In this document: in pieces, positions 43,475-54,245 of the stretch
How the letters are laid out: every line of letters begins with the position of its first letter
How positions within the stretch are numbered: position 1 is the stretch's first letter
Source of the DNA: Poteriospumella lacustris
Lineage: Eukaryota; Sar; Chrysophyceae; Chromulinales; Dinobryaceae
Direction: 5' to 3'
Length of the DNA stretch: 64,000 nt
Assembly (NCBI GenBank): GCA_008000375.1
Contig: SMOI01000038.1
Coordinates: forward strand, 7,923 to 71,922
Translations under genes and position numbers: made by a program
Notes under the pieces: generated by a model
What the model was told of the DNA's origin: nothing
What the model saw: the letters and a program-made list of their open reading frames with translations, nothing else
Databases searched by the model: none

Positions 43475-44695
43475 TTAGCAAGCCAAGGTATCCACCATTG
43501 TAGTCCATTCGGCCGGTTGAATGGCGACATTATTCAAACCCGATCGATAGGAGCCCAACACCCGGTACCAAACACAGTACTCCTGCAGATTTCTGAACAT
43601 AGCATCATTGATCTCTGCTTGATCGCTTGGCTCGAAGTCAATGTAGAAAATTAAATCCCAATGGCGCTGAGTGAAAGGTCGATCTTCTGGGGATGCAAAA
43701 TTGAGCTGCATAGCAACAGTGGCTGGGCGAGACTCAATCTTCGTGATGTCGATGTTACGGAAGGCAAAGCAGGATGACATTTTGAAAATAGCACCCGGGA
43801 TATTTCTTAGGGCTAGTGCAATTGAAGATTTTCGACCAGCCTTTGATGAGATCAAGGGGGCCACAAATCTATTTCCTCCAGAAGGGCGAGGTGACATGAC
43901 GGGTTCAGCAATGCAGAGAGGATCAACAACACTTCCAGAGACGAAACCTGTTCCCGGATTCGCACCGATGCATTTAGCAATAACGATATAACGAGTCTAT
44001 GAAAGTATGATTAGATGTGAGAAAATTGCAAACAATCTCCATTACACGATTCAACTTACCTCAGCATTGCGGTCATTTCCAACAGCTTCGACCACAACGC
44101 GTAAACCGTACTTTTCCGCGGCCTCTTTGCTGCAGATTGCAGCTTGAATCACATCGCCTTCATTGGTGGCCACAGATTCACAGCCGGCCGCCGAATCCCA
44201 TGAAGCAACTCTGTCAACAGGTGCCTTCTGCAGGGCTTGTCGACGGGAGTCCAAACTCTTGAGGAATTCGCTGCAGCACTCCAGAATATGTGGATGGCTG
44301 ACAACTCTTTCGACATCAAGCTCTTTCAGGTCAGAGTTCTTGTTAACGCAGAGGCAGTGCTGCTCGATTTGACCCATTTCTCCAACAATTTGAAGCTGGC
44401 CATTGCTAGCCAAGAGACGGTCATACACGGTGTGAATGGTTCCAAAGGAGGAGGATTCCAATGGCATTAGACCATAAGTGCAATCGCCTCTGGTGATTTT
44501 GTCAAAAACTTCTTGCACACTCTGGCTCGACACAAGCTCAGTTGGAGCAGTGCAGTTGTGAAAGAACTTTTCGGCCGCAAGGTAAGTATAGGACATATGC
44601 ATTCCTTTAACGGCGATACGGATTGGTTCCGATGTTTCCAAGCTATCCATAGCCTTACGCTTCCTTCCAGCAACAGGGGACAAAGTTGACGACAT
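43475..44695 (-). CDS. Prephenate/arogenate dehydratase with ACT domain (385 aa)
   Basis: Exons 44060-44695 and 43475-43996 join in phase 0 across a 63-base intron (GTAAGT donor, CATAG acceptor). The dehydratase domain (about residues 25-225) has GLMPLESSSFGTIHTVYDRL, equivalent to the family's P-(I/L)-E-N-S segment, and DRNAETRYIVIAK, containing the catalytic Thr-Arg pair (TRF in most members, TRY here). The start of the domain, VKGMHMSYTYLAAEKFF, is slightly unusual. An ACT domain follows (about 270-375) with the ESRP motif that binds phenylalanine in relatives, so feedback control by Phe is likely. It converts prephenate to phenylpyruvate, or arogenate to phenylalanine; substrate choice cannot be decided from sequence. 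No clear targeting peptide is visible (starts MSSTLSPVAGRKRKAM). Confidence 0.9.
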
Positions 44696-45439
44696 TTTTA
44701 TTTGATGCTAGGACTTTAGTTCCACAGTTCGACGGGAAGCCAGGAGTCGTTGTTGGGGAGAGAGAAGTTGAAATTTGGCAACGTCCCTGTCGAAAAGTCA
44801 CTTCGCCTCAAGTCGCTTCCGAACAGAGACAATCCAATTGGTTTCCGCCCTTAGACGAGTGTTCGATGTTCGACGTGATCAACGTTCGATATTTTCTTTG
44901 CGGCTCCGCTGCCCGGCCAGCAGGCCAAGATCGTCCGTAGTGAACAGCGTTGTTTTTGCATGCCCGCCACGGACGGATGACAAGGCGCACGAGGCAAGAG
45001 ACACAACAGAGCAACTTCCGTTGTACATCTTTGCGCCATGTAGATGCAATAGGAAATGGATAACATGAACTGCAGATGTGCCGAATAGTAATTGATCTTT
45101 AACGAGATTTGTATGGGCTGATGTGAACATCGACAATACAATCTATTTGAATGCAGCAGTAGGCGACTTGACGCATTGCTCAATGTCGTGTTTCTTTTCG
45201 ATATCTCCTCTCCAGATTCCAATTCATCGATTCAAATGGATTTCCGACTACGCGACGGAGTTGAACATCTCTAGGACACTTGCGTTGAAAAATGATCGCT
45301 ACAGAACCTGCCCCTTGAAAATAATCGCTCTTTTGCACAGGGAGGACTTCAAAACGCCTCCACTGATTGCCGACGAAGAATGCTATGAATATTCCTGTCC
45401 ATGGCAAACTGGCTGTTCTTCTCCCCAGGCAGGACATCA
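44696..45439. other. Intergenic, no supported gene
   Basis: About 745 bases upstream of the dehydratase start and downstream of the next minus-strand gene. Several short frames are open on both strands, but none has a domain or a clean start. Confidence 0.4.
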
Positions 45440-45904
45440 TCAGTGGTTGTCACTGGAACTAATCGAACATGGCAAAACAGAAGCAACTACAATAAAAACA
45501 AATCCAAACAATATTGATCCGCCCACCAAACTATCGATCAACAAGGTCGTAAAAGGAATGTGGTGATGTCCGAGAACGAACGAACCAATGGCTGGGGCCA
45601 AAAAGAACGCACTCGATTGAAGAAATGGTTCCAGTCTAACCATGATGTGCGGGCTTCTAAAAGCTATGAACATACCTACCGCACCAGAAATCGCACCACT
45701 TATAAGGCCACCCAAAAGAACTGCGACCCCTTCGTCGTGGACATTATTTTCCCGGATGAATGCGCCAAGTGTAACACATACGATTCCAGCTAATCCATAG
45801 ACCAGTGCTCCAACGATGGGGTTTTGCACTGATGAATGACTCGCTGCCTTCACCGAGTCCCTACTATCATTTTCCGTGGTGAAAACGTTTTGCCAACTTT
45901 CCAT
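45440..45904 (-). CDS. Small membrane protein, 154 aa, probably four spans
   Basis: Single exon from the ATG at 45904. After a polar N-terminus of ~28 residues there are Gly/Ala-rich hydrophobic segments at about 29-48, 60-83, 95-112 and 120-147. The pattern GGLISGAISGAVGMF suggests close helix packing. No family is recognised. An unrelated frame overlaps it on the opposite strand and is not supported. Confidence 0.6.
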   Translation of the reverse strand: MESWQNVFTTENDSRDSVKAASHSSVQNPIVGALVYGLAGIVCVTLGAFIRENNVHDEGVAVLLGGLISGAISGAVGMFIAFRSPHIMVRLEPFLQSSAFFLAPAIGSFVLGHHHIPFTTLLIDSLVGGSILFGFVFIVVASVLPCSISSSDNH

Positions 45905-46447
45905 GGCAAGCTTTGAGTGTTGATGACTTCTTTAGAAATATGCTACCAAAAGTTGTCCTGGTAGCGGAATTGATTTTCAAATGGATGTTAGAGGTGCGAA
46001 AGTTCGTTTTTGATTGAAGCAAAGAAGTGTCGAAGAACTAGCCACGAGAAATGATGGAAGTAATTCGCCCACAAAAATGCGGATAAACAAAAACGACAGC
46101 TTCTAATAGTTTTCCCTGAACGATTGGGATACACAAAATGATGTTGCGACCTCCAGTATCCGTGCTGTGAATCTGTTGCCAATCCTTTGCGTCGCAATCT
46201 GGAATCCCAATCAATCCTTGAAAGGAGCTGTCAGAAAATGGTGTCAAATCGTCGTCGCCATCATGATCATGTTGGAGCCAAGTGAATTTACGTACTTCAT
46301 TGAGAGGAAATCCTCAAGTTTTCGTGGCTGGTGGGCATAAAAACTCATCTCTCTCGGCGACGTGAAAAAAGAGATTGATGATTATGTTGTGACAACGGTT
46401 GGAATTGATTGGTTTGCTGTGGTGAGAGGGTCACAAATCGATTCGAA
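45905..46447. promoter_or_regulatory. Divergent region upstream of eIF4E, with a possible exon remnant
   Basis: The gap lies between the small membrane protein gene and eIF4E, which start on opposite strands. On the minus strand a frame of about 90 codons (46038 to about 46310) reads protein-like sequence (LIGIPDCDAKDWQQIH) but has no ATG; it may be an orphan exon or chance. Confidence 0.4.
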
Positions 46448-47152
46448 ATGTCAGCTCCCGCAACAACTTCCACGGCAGTCACCAAAGCTGCCTCAACGGC
46501 GGAGTCGCCGTGCCCTAAGATTCCCTCGCAACCAACTGAACATCAGTTGCAAACTGCTTGGGCTTTCTGGTATGACAAGAAGCAACGTTATACCGATCCT
46601 TCGAAGAAGGTTGACATCCAAGAATACAAGGGCCATCTTCACAAGATTGCTTCCTTCGATACCGTCGAAAGTTTCTGGAAGATGTACTGCCACATGAAAC
46701 GTCCTTCGACATTGGACTTGAACGTGAACTTGTATCTCTTCCGTGATGGACCGGGTAACATTCCTATGTGGGAAGCTTACCCTCATGGCGGTTGCTGGAT
46801 CTTGAAGGTGAAGAAGAAGAAGGATTCTTCGTTCAGCTTGTTGGGAAAGATGTGGCAAGACTTGGTCATTGGTGCCATCGGTGAATGCTTTGGTGAGCCT
46901 ACTGTCGTCGGTGTCTCGGTCTGCATTCGTCGTTCCGAGGACTTGTTGTCAGTGTGGAACTCGGATAACCGCAACGATGAGATCAGATTCCACATTGGTG
47001 AGAAGTTGAAGAAGATCTTGGACTTGGAGCCTTCGACCATCATCGAGTACAAGCATCACGCGGAGTCTATGCAAGACAAGAGCACGTTCCGTAATGCGAA
47101 GGCTTACGTCTTCGCTGCGGCAGAAGCCAATGCAAACAATGGAACTGCTTAA
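46448..47152 (+). CDS. eIF4E-family cap-binding protein, class II-like (234 aa)
   Basis: Single exon starting at the ATG at 46448 (MSAPATTSTA). The core has LQTAWAFWYDKK, the segment IASFDTVESFWKMYCHMKRP and the cap-stacking Trp in IPMWEAYPHGGCWIL. The family binds the mRNA 5' cap through two stacking Trp residues. Here the MWE Trp is present, whereas the position equal to human Trp56 lies near EYKGHL and is Tyr, as in class II (4EHP-like) proteins. The first Trp of the WAFW motif (human Trp43) is kept, which is more like class I, so the assignment is mixed. The phrase FWKMYCHMKRPSTL also resembles class II. Codons are strongly biased (AAG, TTG, ATC and GGT frequent), suggesting high expression. 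It could promote or repress translation; sequence alone does not decide. Confidence 0.92.
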   Translation: MSAPATTSTAVTKAASTAESPCPKIPSQPTEHQLQTAWAFWYDKKQRYTDPSKKVDIQEYKGHLHKIASFDTVESFWKMYCHMKRPSTLDLNVNLYLFRDGPGNIPMWEAYPHGGCWILKVKKKKDSSFSLLGKMWQDLVIGAIGECFGEPTVVGVSVCIRRSEDLLSVWNSDNRNDEIRFHIGEKLKKILDLEPSTIIEYKHHAESMQDKSTFRNAKAYVFAAAEANANNGTA

Positions 47153-47721
47153 ATCCGCTATTTTTATGAAGGCGGGGCGCTGTTGGATGGCCGGGTGACG
47201 TTCCCTTGTCAACAGCCATCCCGCTTAACCTTCAGTGTTCCCATACACAACTCTTCAGTGCTATTGTTGTTGCTGCTGCTTCCTCTCCCCTCATACCCCC
47301 TCCCCCAGCCCCTCGTCAACGCTCGTTTTTTATCTCCTTCTCCACAACGTCCACCACAGAAGCAGCCTTTCTACTTGCGATCGTCCTCTCCCTCAATCGT
47401 GTGAACGTTCGTTCATTCCAATGTCATGTCCTGTCGACCTTACCAAACCTCTCTCATTCATTCATTTCACCATTCTGTACGTCGCAAGAAAGAAACACAG
47501 CACATAGATAAAGAAAGAAAAACCCCAGCCAGACTCATAGTCTACACTGTTCTTCCATCCACCCTGCATCATCACTCCTCACCTCGCCTAACTCTCACAC
47601 CCCTAATATAATTCAACGAGCGTCTTATTTTTCTCTCTTTCCGCGCTCACGGACCGTTCCGTTCGAGTGTAATTGTTTGAGTTTGTTTGTTACAGGCGCA
47701 CATAATACAGTCCACAGGTTT
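47153..47721. other. Convergent 3' region of eIF4E and RTF1
   Basis: About 570 bases between two convergent stop codons. The plus strand is C/T-rich (47260-47640). Short pyrimidine-rich frames here are not supported. Confidence 0.5.
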
Positions 47722-50261
47722 TTAGGCTGCTTCCTCTGCATGCAACTGTTCGAGGTATTCCTGCAAGGAACGATTGCCACCACGCAATTGCTCACGTTCG
47801 GCAGTACCCTTGGGTGGGATACGTACCATGACTTTCTTCAAGTGCCGAGCTTGTTTGTCCAAGTTGACATTCTCCAACGGATCTACCCCGTGTCGACGCT
47901 TGAACCGCTTGCGCATTTGTTCAATATCCACCACGAGGGGAATAGGCCAGGTATCGTCTTGCGCACCAAATCGTTTCTCGTGTGTTGCTTTCTTCGTCGC
48001 TGTGGTCGATGCTGCCGCATCCGTCGTGGAATCAGCAGTGGTTGATGCTGCTGTCGCAGTTGATTGAGTGGTTCCATCTTCCGGTTTGGGAGGCGGACGA
48101 TGGCTCGTCGTCATCCACAAATTCTTCGGGCGTGTTTCACGACGAACAAACGGATCAGTCACCGAATGGGACAATATACCCTTGGCCGCAGCTTCTTGAT
48201 CTTCACGACGTTTACGCATACCCGCTTCCATATCGCGTTTGGTATTCATTTCACGCATCTTTCGGTTGACATCGGCATGTACCTTGTAAGTCTTCTCGTA
48301 GACTTTCTTTTGCCGTTCATTCTCGTAGGTCAACTTCTCAATTTCCTTCTGGGTGACTTCCATCAAGTCAAAATTACGTTCTTGGGTGGCCTTCACCAAC
48401 GTCTTTTGTAATTCTGCCAAGGCGGTCGTATAATCCGTCGCAAACACTTGATTCAAACCCGTACGTTGTGCAATCATCGACTGTACTTCTTCGTTCGAAT
48501 AGACATAACTACGGGTATAGTCACGTAAACGTTGGTGTTTCACACGAATTTCACGCTTCGTCAACGGTTGTATTTGACGTTCGACCAATCCAGTAATGTG
48601 TTTGCTCACTTCGTCTTCGGTCAACGTGTGATTCGAGATCTTATCCAATCGTTTGCGATCGACGGTGACACCCTGCGAATTGAGTTTCAAGACCACTTTC
48701 GTGTCCATGTCCCCTTTGCCGGTGTTGATCTTATAACCACGTTCCGTGCGACCCACTTCCACAATTTGACAGGCGCGATAGACGGCTTTGCCTCCCGGAG
48801 CTTCCATCAAATAACGAACGAAGCATCCTTCAATGTAATCATCGAAAAAGGGCTCCTGCAACACACGGGCAATGTCTTCACGCCGTAAGAAGATTTGTAG
48901 ATAATCTGGGTATTCTGCAAGGTCTTTGTCATCATCGGCAGCAGGTACTGGGGTTTCTTTGATGTATCCCTTGCCACTGTCCCGTTCGGCGAGACCCTTT
49001 TGCAACAAATGACGTTTGTAATCTTCCAAGGTCTGGAATACCACGGCTTTCGGAGCTTGTTTGTCCTTGCTTTGCAGCTCCGCTTCTTCTTGACGATTGG
49101 TACGATACGCACGTTTGATACGACGCAAATCACCATCTTCTTGGTATTTGTTGTCATCCAGAATGCGACTACCGCGTTTCTTGCCACGACCAGCGTCTTC
49201 GTCGTCCTCGTCGTCCTCATCATCCTCATCGTCTTCATCTTCTTCCTCCTCCTCCTCATCATCCCATGCACTGGATTTTCGAGTTGATTTGCGGGTACCA
49301 CCTTTGCGAAGCTTCTTTTTCTTGCCACCGTCCGCATCGGAGTCGTCAGCCTTGGAGGTCGTACGTCCACGTTTGGTGATCTCTTCTTCCTCGTCACTGT
49401 CGAAGAGATCATCTTCACTTTCCTCTTCCTCTTCCTCTTCGCCTTCTTCAGCGTCGTCAGCAGGCTCATCGGCTTCTTTGTCGTCTTCCTCTTCCTCCTC
49501 TTCTTCCTCCTCCTCCGATTCAGACTCAACGATTTTTCTTCTACCACCTTTACTCTTGCTCTTCGCGGGCGCAGCAGCTTTTCCCTTAGGGGTAGTGGCT
49601 TTTCCTCGTGTCTTTCGCTTCGGGGCTTCTTCTTCAGAGCTTTCTTCGTCCTCTTCGTCCTCTTCGTCCTCTTCTTCCTCGTCATCACTCTGAGGAATCA
49701 AAGCAGCCTTCGTGCGCTTCACAGCAGACGTCGGTGGCTACGAAAACAGTTCAAAGAGTTCAGTCAAACAATTTGAAGACCAACCAAATGTCTGTTCATC
49801 CAGGTTACCTTCTTTTTTGAAGCAGATGCCGTCTTCGCGCTATCCTTGCTTTGACTCATCTTCTTCAAACGTTCGTAGTCAGTAGAACGAGCCAAATTGG
49901 CGGTTCTTCGGACGATCTCCTCCTCGTATTCAACCTACGAAAGAAACATTGAATTTAACTACGGAGGAAATCGACAGCAACAAAGATTGATGTCGTACCT
50001 GATTGTGCGATCGCTTGAAACGCAGAAGATTTCTCTTCTCTTTGGCGTTCAAACCGGCGAGCTCTAAAGGGAGCTCCAATTCATCGTTCACCTCGTCATC
50101 GTCCATATCTACAGTCAAACAAAAGAACTGTAATCGCCGCAAGACTATTGCACAGTTTGGATACAACCCGTACCATCGACATCGTCGACATCGTCAACAT
50201 CCATAGCGCTGTTGCGATCATCCTCGTCATCGTCGACGATTTTCTTGGTCTTCTTCGGCAT
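47722..50261 (-). CDS. RTF1: RTF1, Paf1-complex subunit with Plus3 domain (779 aa)
   Basis: Four exons: 50174-50261, 49999-50108, 49809-49934 and 47722-49737, with GT-AG introns and continuous frame. The N-terminus (MPKKTKKIVDDDEDD) and residues ~110-290 are highly acidic with Lys-rich patches. The Plus3 domain lies at about 385-510 (LRREDIARVLQEPFFDDYIE, VYRACQIVEVGRTERGYKIN), and a helical C-terminus follows. In characterised eukaryotes RTF1 binds Spt5 through Plus3 and stimulates histone H2B ubiquitination during transcription elongation. Exon 2-3 sequence (ELAGLNAKEKRNLLRFKRSH) fits the conserved N-terminal region. Introns cluster at the 5' end. Nuclear location is expected from family and composition. 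Confidence 0.93.
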
Positions 50262-50683
50262 CTTTCTCCAATCAATATCAATCACACAGAAGTAGCTGGT
50301 TGTCGACTGGGGTTAGATGTGTTGAAAGCCTTCATAAAGTAGACCATCTGACAAGGAGCAAAATGAAACACACACAGCGAGCGACAAAGCGATTCCTTCG
50401 ATCTGGGTTCTATCCGCTGTGTAATCTGGAAAACTGGAACCGGAAACTATGTACAAAATTGACCACGAAAGTATGTCATATAATCCTAATTTTGTGCCCT
50501 GCAGTGTTCCTAGTATGTACTGAGAAATCGGTGTTGTGTTTATCCGTTCGACCTCCACCTTCGGCACTTCTTTTATCATCTTTTGACCACAGTCAAACAA
50601 TCAGGTCGAATTCCGGGTCATCTGGTTAGTGGAAAGACACTTTGTCATAGATATTCTTCGTTGATAATCAGAATTGTACGGCA
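50262..50683. promoter_or_regulatory. Divergent promoter region between RTF1 and exostosin-like gene
   Basis: The two genes start on opposite strands. No motif or repeat stands out in the 422 bases. Confidence 0.4.
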
Positions 50684-52270
50684 ATGAAAAGTGGAATCCG
50701 CCAGCTATTTCTGGAAACCATTCTCCTGGTCTCTCTTTGGCTACTAGGGTCGAGCTTTACGGAGGCCAATAAGGAAAAGCTTTTTTACATCTATGATTAT
50801 GGCGAATGGCCTTCAATAGCTACAGCATCGATATACAAGCGAGATCGAACAGAGCGACTTGAAAACCAACTACACCATGGTGCGGGCCCATTAGTCGATG
50901 AGAACAGCGGCATTTACCACACTGACCAATATCAGCTCTTCTCTATGGTATATTATCGAGCGTTACGCGACCCTAGACGTACCTTAGATCCTGCCAAGGC
51001 AACCTCATTTCTTGTACCGTACGACTTTGCATCGGACGCGGCTTATTACAAAAATTGTGCGAAGTCGAAGGGGGTTTGCTTTGACTTTCGTCGATGTCCT
51101 TTGGCCCCAAAAGTAGAAGAGCTGCTGAAAAACTCTGTTTGGTATCAAAGAAATCAAGGGAAGGACCACGTTCTCATCGTTGGAATGAATTACTGCATGG
51201 ATCACTACATCCTCAAACCTCTGTGCAAGTCTTTGTTGTCGAAAACATGCTCAAATTGCACAAAATTTGCCATCGACGATTATTCGTTTATGTATGCTAC
51301 GGATCATGGCATTGTTAACCGTGGTGACAACTGGCATGCCGCACCATTTCCGGGTGATTTCCACTGGTCGCCACAGGTCAAGCGGCCGTTTCCCTGGGAG
51401 GAAACACGTAGGCCAATATTGGTATCGTACACTGGCTCTGATCGCAGTTTCTATGGCCCTGCAAGACGACTTCGTCAATCCTTGTATCATTATTGCGGAC
51501 TTCATGCCGAAGGCGGTGTTTGCCTTCATAAAACGTACGGTCTCAATGGAACAAGGTTCAGTTATTTCGTGGAGGGATACAACCCGTTATCTGTGTCGCA
51601 AAGTAGCGTATTTTGCTTCCAACCGATTGGAGATTTGATGACCAGAAAAGGATTATTTGATGGGTTGCTACAAGGTTGTATTCCAGTCGTTTTTGATGCA
51701 TTGACTGCGGAAATTATGTACACGTGGCACTGGGAAGAGGCATTCTGGAAAGATGTCATAGTAACTCTGCCTTATCATCCGGTTGCTTTTCGATACATGG
51801 ATCCCGTGAAGTATTTGCAAGATCTCATGACAAATAATGCCTCCCTCATCCAAAGAAAACAAGAGCTCATTCGGTCTCGTATCTTCCAGCTTCAATACAG
51901 CTTGAATAATCGTGAGGACGTATATCAATACAACTCCAACCTGACCTACATAACGGTTCTTCCCAATAATTCGATTCCTCATCCTCATTCACAAGGAGAT
52001 GAAGTGATCTATGACGTCCGACTACCCAAGGGAGAAGGTATTACCATGGAGAAAGTATCTCATGAGTCGTCATGGCCCACAGATGAACATGGCAAGCCGA
52101 TGAAGGATGCCTATGACATCATCATGGACTATATATTGGGATGGCATTCAAAGGAATTGATTGATTTCCGAAATGCGACAGTGACCGAATGCTGGGATGG
52201 CTGGTTGGATACCAAAGCAAACAAATGTATGCCGGGCCAGGACCCGAATAGCAAGTCGAAGGGAAAGTAA
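50684..52270 (+). CDS. Exostosin-family (GT47) glycosyltransferase (528 aa)
   Basis: Single exon. A hydrophobic N-terminus (about residues 8-26, LFLETILLVSLWLLGSSF) acts as signal or signal anchor, so the enzyme is expected in the Golgi or secretory pathway. The exostosin domain (about 33-420) begins KLFYIYDYGEW and includes the conserved late block SSVFCFQPIGDLMTRKGLFD followed by GLLQGCIPVVFDALTAEIMY, typical of the nucleotide-sugar-binding half of GT47. Several N-glycosylation sequons occur (for example NCTK, NGTR, NASL). Family members build polysaccharides or glycoproteins; donor and acceptor cannot be told here. The C-terminus (CWDGWLDTKANKCMPGQDP) is Cys/Trp-rich and short. Confidence 0.9.
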   Translation: MKSGIRQLFLETILLVSLWLLGSSFTEANKEKLFYIYDYGEWPSIATASIYKRDRTERLENQLHHGAGPLVDENSGIYHTDQYQLFSMVYYRALRDPRRTLDPAKATSFLVPYDFASDAAYYKNCAKSKGVCFDFRRCPLAPKVEELLKNSVWYQRNQGKDHVLIVGMNYCMDHYILKPLCKSLLSKTCSNCTKFAIDDYSFMYATDHGIVNRGDNWHAAPFPGDFHWSPQVKRPFPWEETRRPILVSYTGSDRSFYGPARRLRQSLYHYCGLHAEGGVCLHKTYGLNGTRFSYFVEGYNPLSVSQSSVFCFQPIGDLMTRKGLFDGLLQGCIPVVFDALTAEIMYTWHWEEAFWKDVIVTLPYHPVAFRYMDPVKYLQDLMTNNASLIQRKQELIRSRIFQLQYSLNNREDVYQYNSNLTYITVLPNNSIPHPHSQGDEVIYDVRLPKGEGITMEKVSHESSWPTDEHGKPMKDAYDIIMDYILGWHSKELIDFRNATVTECWDGWLDTKANKCMPGQDPNSKSKGK

Positions 52271-52476
52271 AGTGTTCGCTTTAACTATTCGCCAAATTGA
52301 TCCCCAAATTATATCAACCGATAATCCCCCTTCATCTGGGGCGGTTAAATTATTTTTAAAGTCCGTCACAGAGAATAGGCATGATTTAATGGAGACTATG
52401 CAGTTTAACGATGTAGGTACAGACTATAGAAACAGGAAAAAGACTAATCTCCACTACGCTGAAGACGAGCACCAAT

Positions 52477-53690
52477 TTACAAGTCCTCTGCATCCGTAGT
52501 TGCATCAAGCAATCTTTGAACAACATTAGCAAAGGGCTTGGCCGCTGGAGAAAGAGGATAGGACTCCAAAAAGGACCGCCCTTCTTCACAAGCACGCATC
52601 ATATTTGGATCCATGGGCAAACGACCTAAGTAAGGAACGTTGAATCTGTTGGCCATCGATTCGGGGGTGTTGTTATTTGCAGCAGATGATTCGGGAAGGC
52701 GGAATAAATCAGACTCCAAATACGTTTGCAGCAATTCTGGGCAGCGCTCCGTGATTCTACAGAACATCAAGAGTCGACACCCGGTTACAATCGAACATGA
52801 GTGGACAGCAGGAAAGAAGCGATAGAAACTTACAACTGAAGGGTTTTCTCTGTGATATCCGATCCGTCCGCATCAACGAATCTGATTCCACTATGAGCTT
52901 GGCCGATAGATGATAAGGGGATCTTGATATCGGCCATGTTTTCAACTACTCCCAGCACAGGAATTCCAGTCTTTCGGCAGAAATTCAGCTCCTTTCGCAC
53001 ATCAGCCATTGACACTTCTTGTGGTGTTGTGACAACAATTGCACCGTCGATATGAGAAGCTTTGAGGTATTGAACAATGGAGATATGCTCGTCAGATGTT
53101 CCTGGTGGAGTGTCGACAATCAGATAGTCCAACTCGTTCCAATTGACATCAGTCAAAAATTGTTTGATTAAACCATTTTTGCGGGGCCCTCTCCAAATAA
53201 TGGCGTCATCTTGAGCTGGAAGCATGAATCCAATCGACATTACGCCCAAATTGTCTTCCACATAAACTGGTGACCAACCAGAGGCACTTTGATGAACCTC
53301 ATGGCCAACCAGTCCCAACATTCGAGGAATTGAGGGGCCGCAAATATCAACATCAAGGAGACCCACTTGCTTTCCCTTCTGTGCAAGCGCAAAAGCAAGC
53401 TGTGCTGAAAATGTACTCTTTCCGACTCCACCCTTGCCTGACAAGACAAGAATGATGTGCTTTACCAAGCTCATTCGGTCTTTGACCGCCTCCAACGCCG
53501 GATCAACTTTTGCTTCGCCAGACGCACAAGAGCTTTGATTCGGACAACCCGCACAGGATGATGCTTTGCCTGCCATTTCGGATTGCGGACCAACGCAAGT
53601 GCTGTTTACCTCTTTCGCCTGCTCATTTTGGGCTTGAGCTGAAGGCGTAATGGGCTGTGAGACTGGGAGCTGTGGCGTTTCAGAGCTCAT
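52477..53690 (-). CDS. NBP35: NBP35-type cytosolic Fe-S scaffold ATPase, plant-type (378 aa)
   Basis: Exons 52834-53690 and 52477-52756 join across a 77-base intron (GTAAGT donor, CTGTAG acceptor). The start is the ATG at 53690. The N-terminus has the four-Cys pattern of NBP35 (C, 13 residues, C, 2, C, 5, [11 protein letters not shown] preceded by TCVGP). The deviant P-loop is [11 protein letters not shown] (about residue 85), with [17 protein letters not shown] and [15 protein letters not shown] as further family motifs. The C-terminal CPxC expected after GVVENM is absent: the sequence reads [14 protein letters not shown]. To my knowledge plant NBP35 lacks this motif as well. The product should be a cytosolic Fe-S cluster assembly scaffold. 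The C-terminus ([20 protein letters not shown]) fits the family. Confidence 0.92.
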
Positions 53691-53907
53691 TGTGAAATTA
53701 CTAGTCAAGGAAATCAAAATATATCACCGGACAAACTTGTGACTGATGATTGGATGATATAATGGATGATAAGTGAGAGACAACGGTCCCAAATCTCGAA
53801 TCATTGAAGTGAAGGAGAACAAATGGAATCGGAACAGTGTTCTGTTGGAAGATGGAAGATGGAGTACAGACACACGCAGCAATCAGCAACCTCATGAGGA
53901 TGCCCCA

Positions 53908-53929
53908 CATCACAAAAAATGAAAAAGAT
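53908..53929 (-). terminator. Pol III terminator T runs downstream of tRNA-Cys
   Basis: On the minus strand, directly after the tRNA 3' end, the sequence has runs of five and six T residues separated by three bases, typical of pol III termination. Confidence 0.7.
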
Positions 53930-53931
53930 TA

Positions 53932-54002
53932 GCGCCCATGCGGATTCGAACCACAGACCTAGTGAGCTGCAATCACTTGCTCTACCACTGAGCTATGGGC
54001 GC
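53932..54002 (-). tRNA. tRNA-Cys (anticodon GCA), 71 nt
   Basis: Read on the minus strand, the gene folds as a standard cloverleaf: acceptor stem GCGCCCA/TGGGCGC, D arm GCTC AGTGGTA GAGC, anticodon stem AGTGA/TCACT with loop TTGCAGC (anticodon GCA), and T arm TGTGG TTCGAAT CCGCA. Internal A and B boxes for pol III are present (TAGCTCAGTGG; GGTTCGAATCC). Just downstream on the minus strand are T runs that serve as a pol III terminator (53909-53928). No intron. Confidence 0.97.
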
Positions 54003-54245
54003 ATGTCACTCGGCGTAAGTAAACCTAATAGAATCACCTTGGACAGGAGTCGGTTGGGATCAGTCGTGTGATTGGTCACCTCGGTGCCATAGTAAGTGTT
54101 TGCAAGCAAAAAAGTGGCTGTTAATCTCAAGCTACCACATTCGAATTCATTTGATTGTGCTATTGATTGATCACGGGTTATTTCATCAGTTTCCATGTGT
54201 CTAGAGTTTTTGCAGATGCATTTACTCTGTTAATTCGCACGTGCC

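Noticed and set aside
45123-45566. Plus-strand frame of 147 codons overlapping the small membrane protein gene
   Set aside because: No domain or good start, and it overlaps a minus-strand frame with clear membrane spans.
49097-49693. Plus-strand poly-Ser frame of 198 codons
   Set aside because: Antisense of the acidic GAA/GAC/GAG tract of RTF1; Glu codons read backwards as TTC and TCC, giving Ser and Phe runs.
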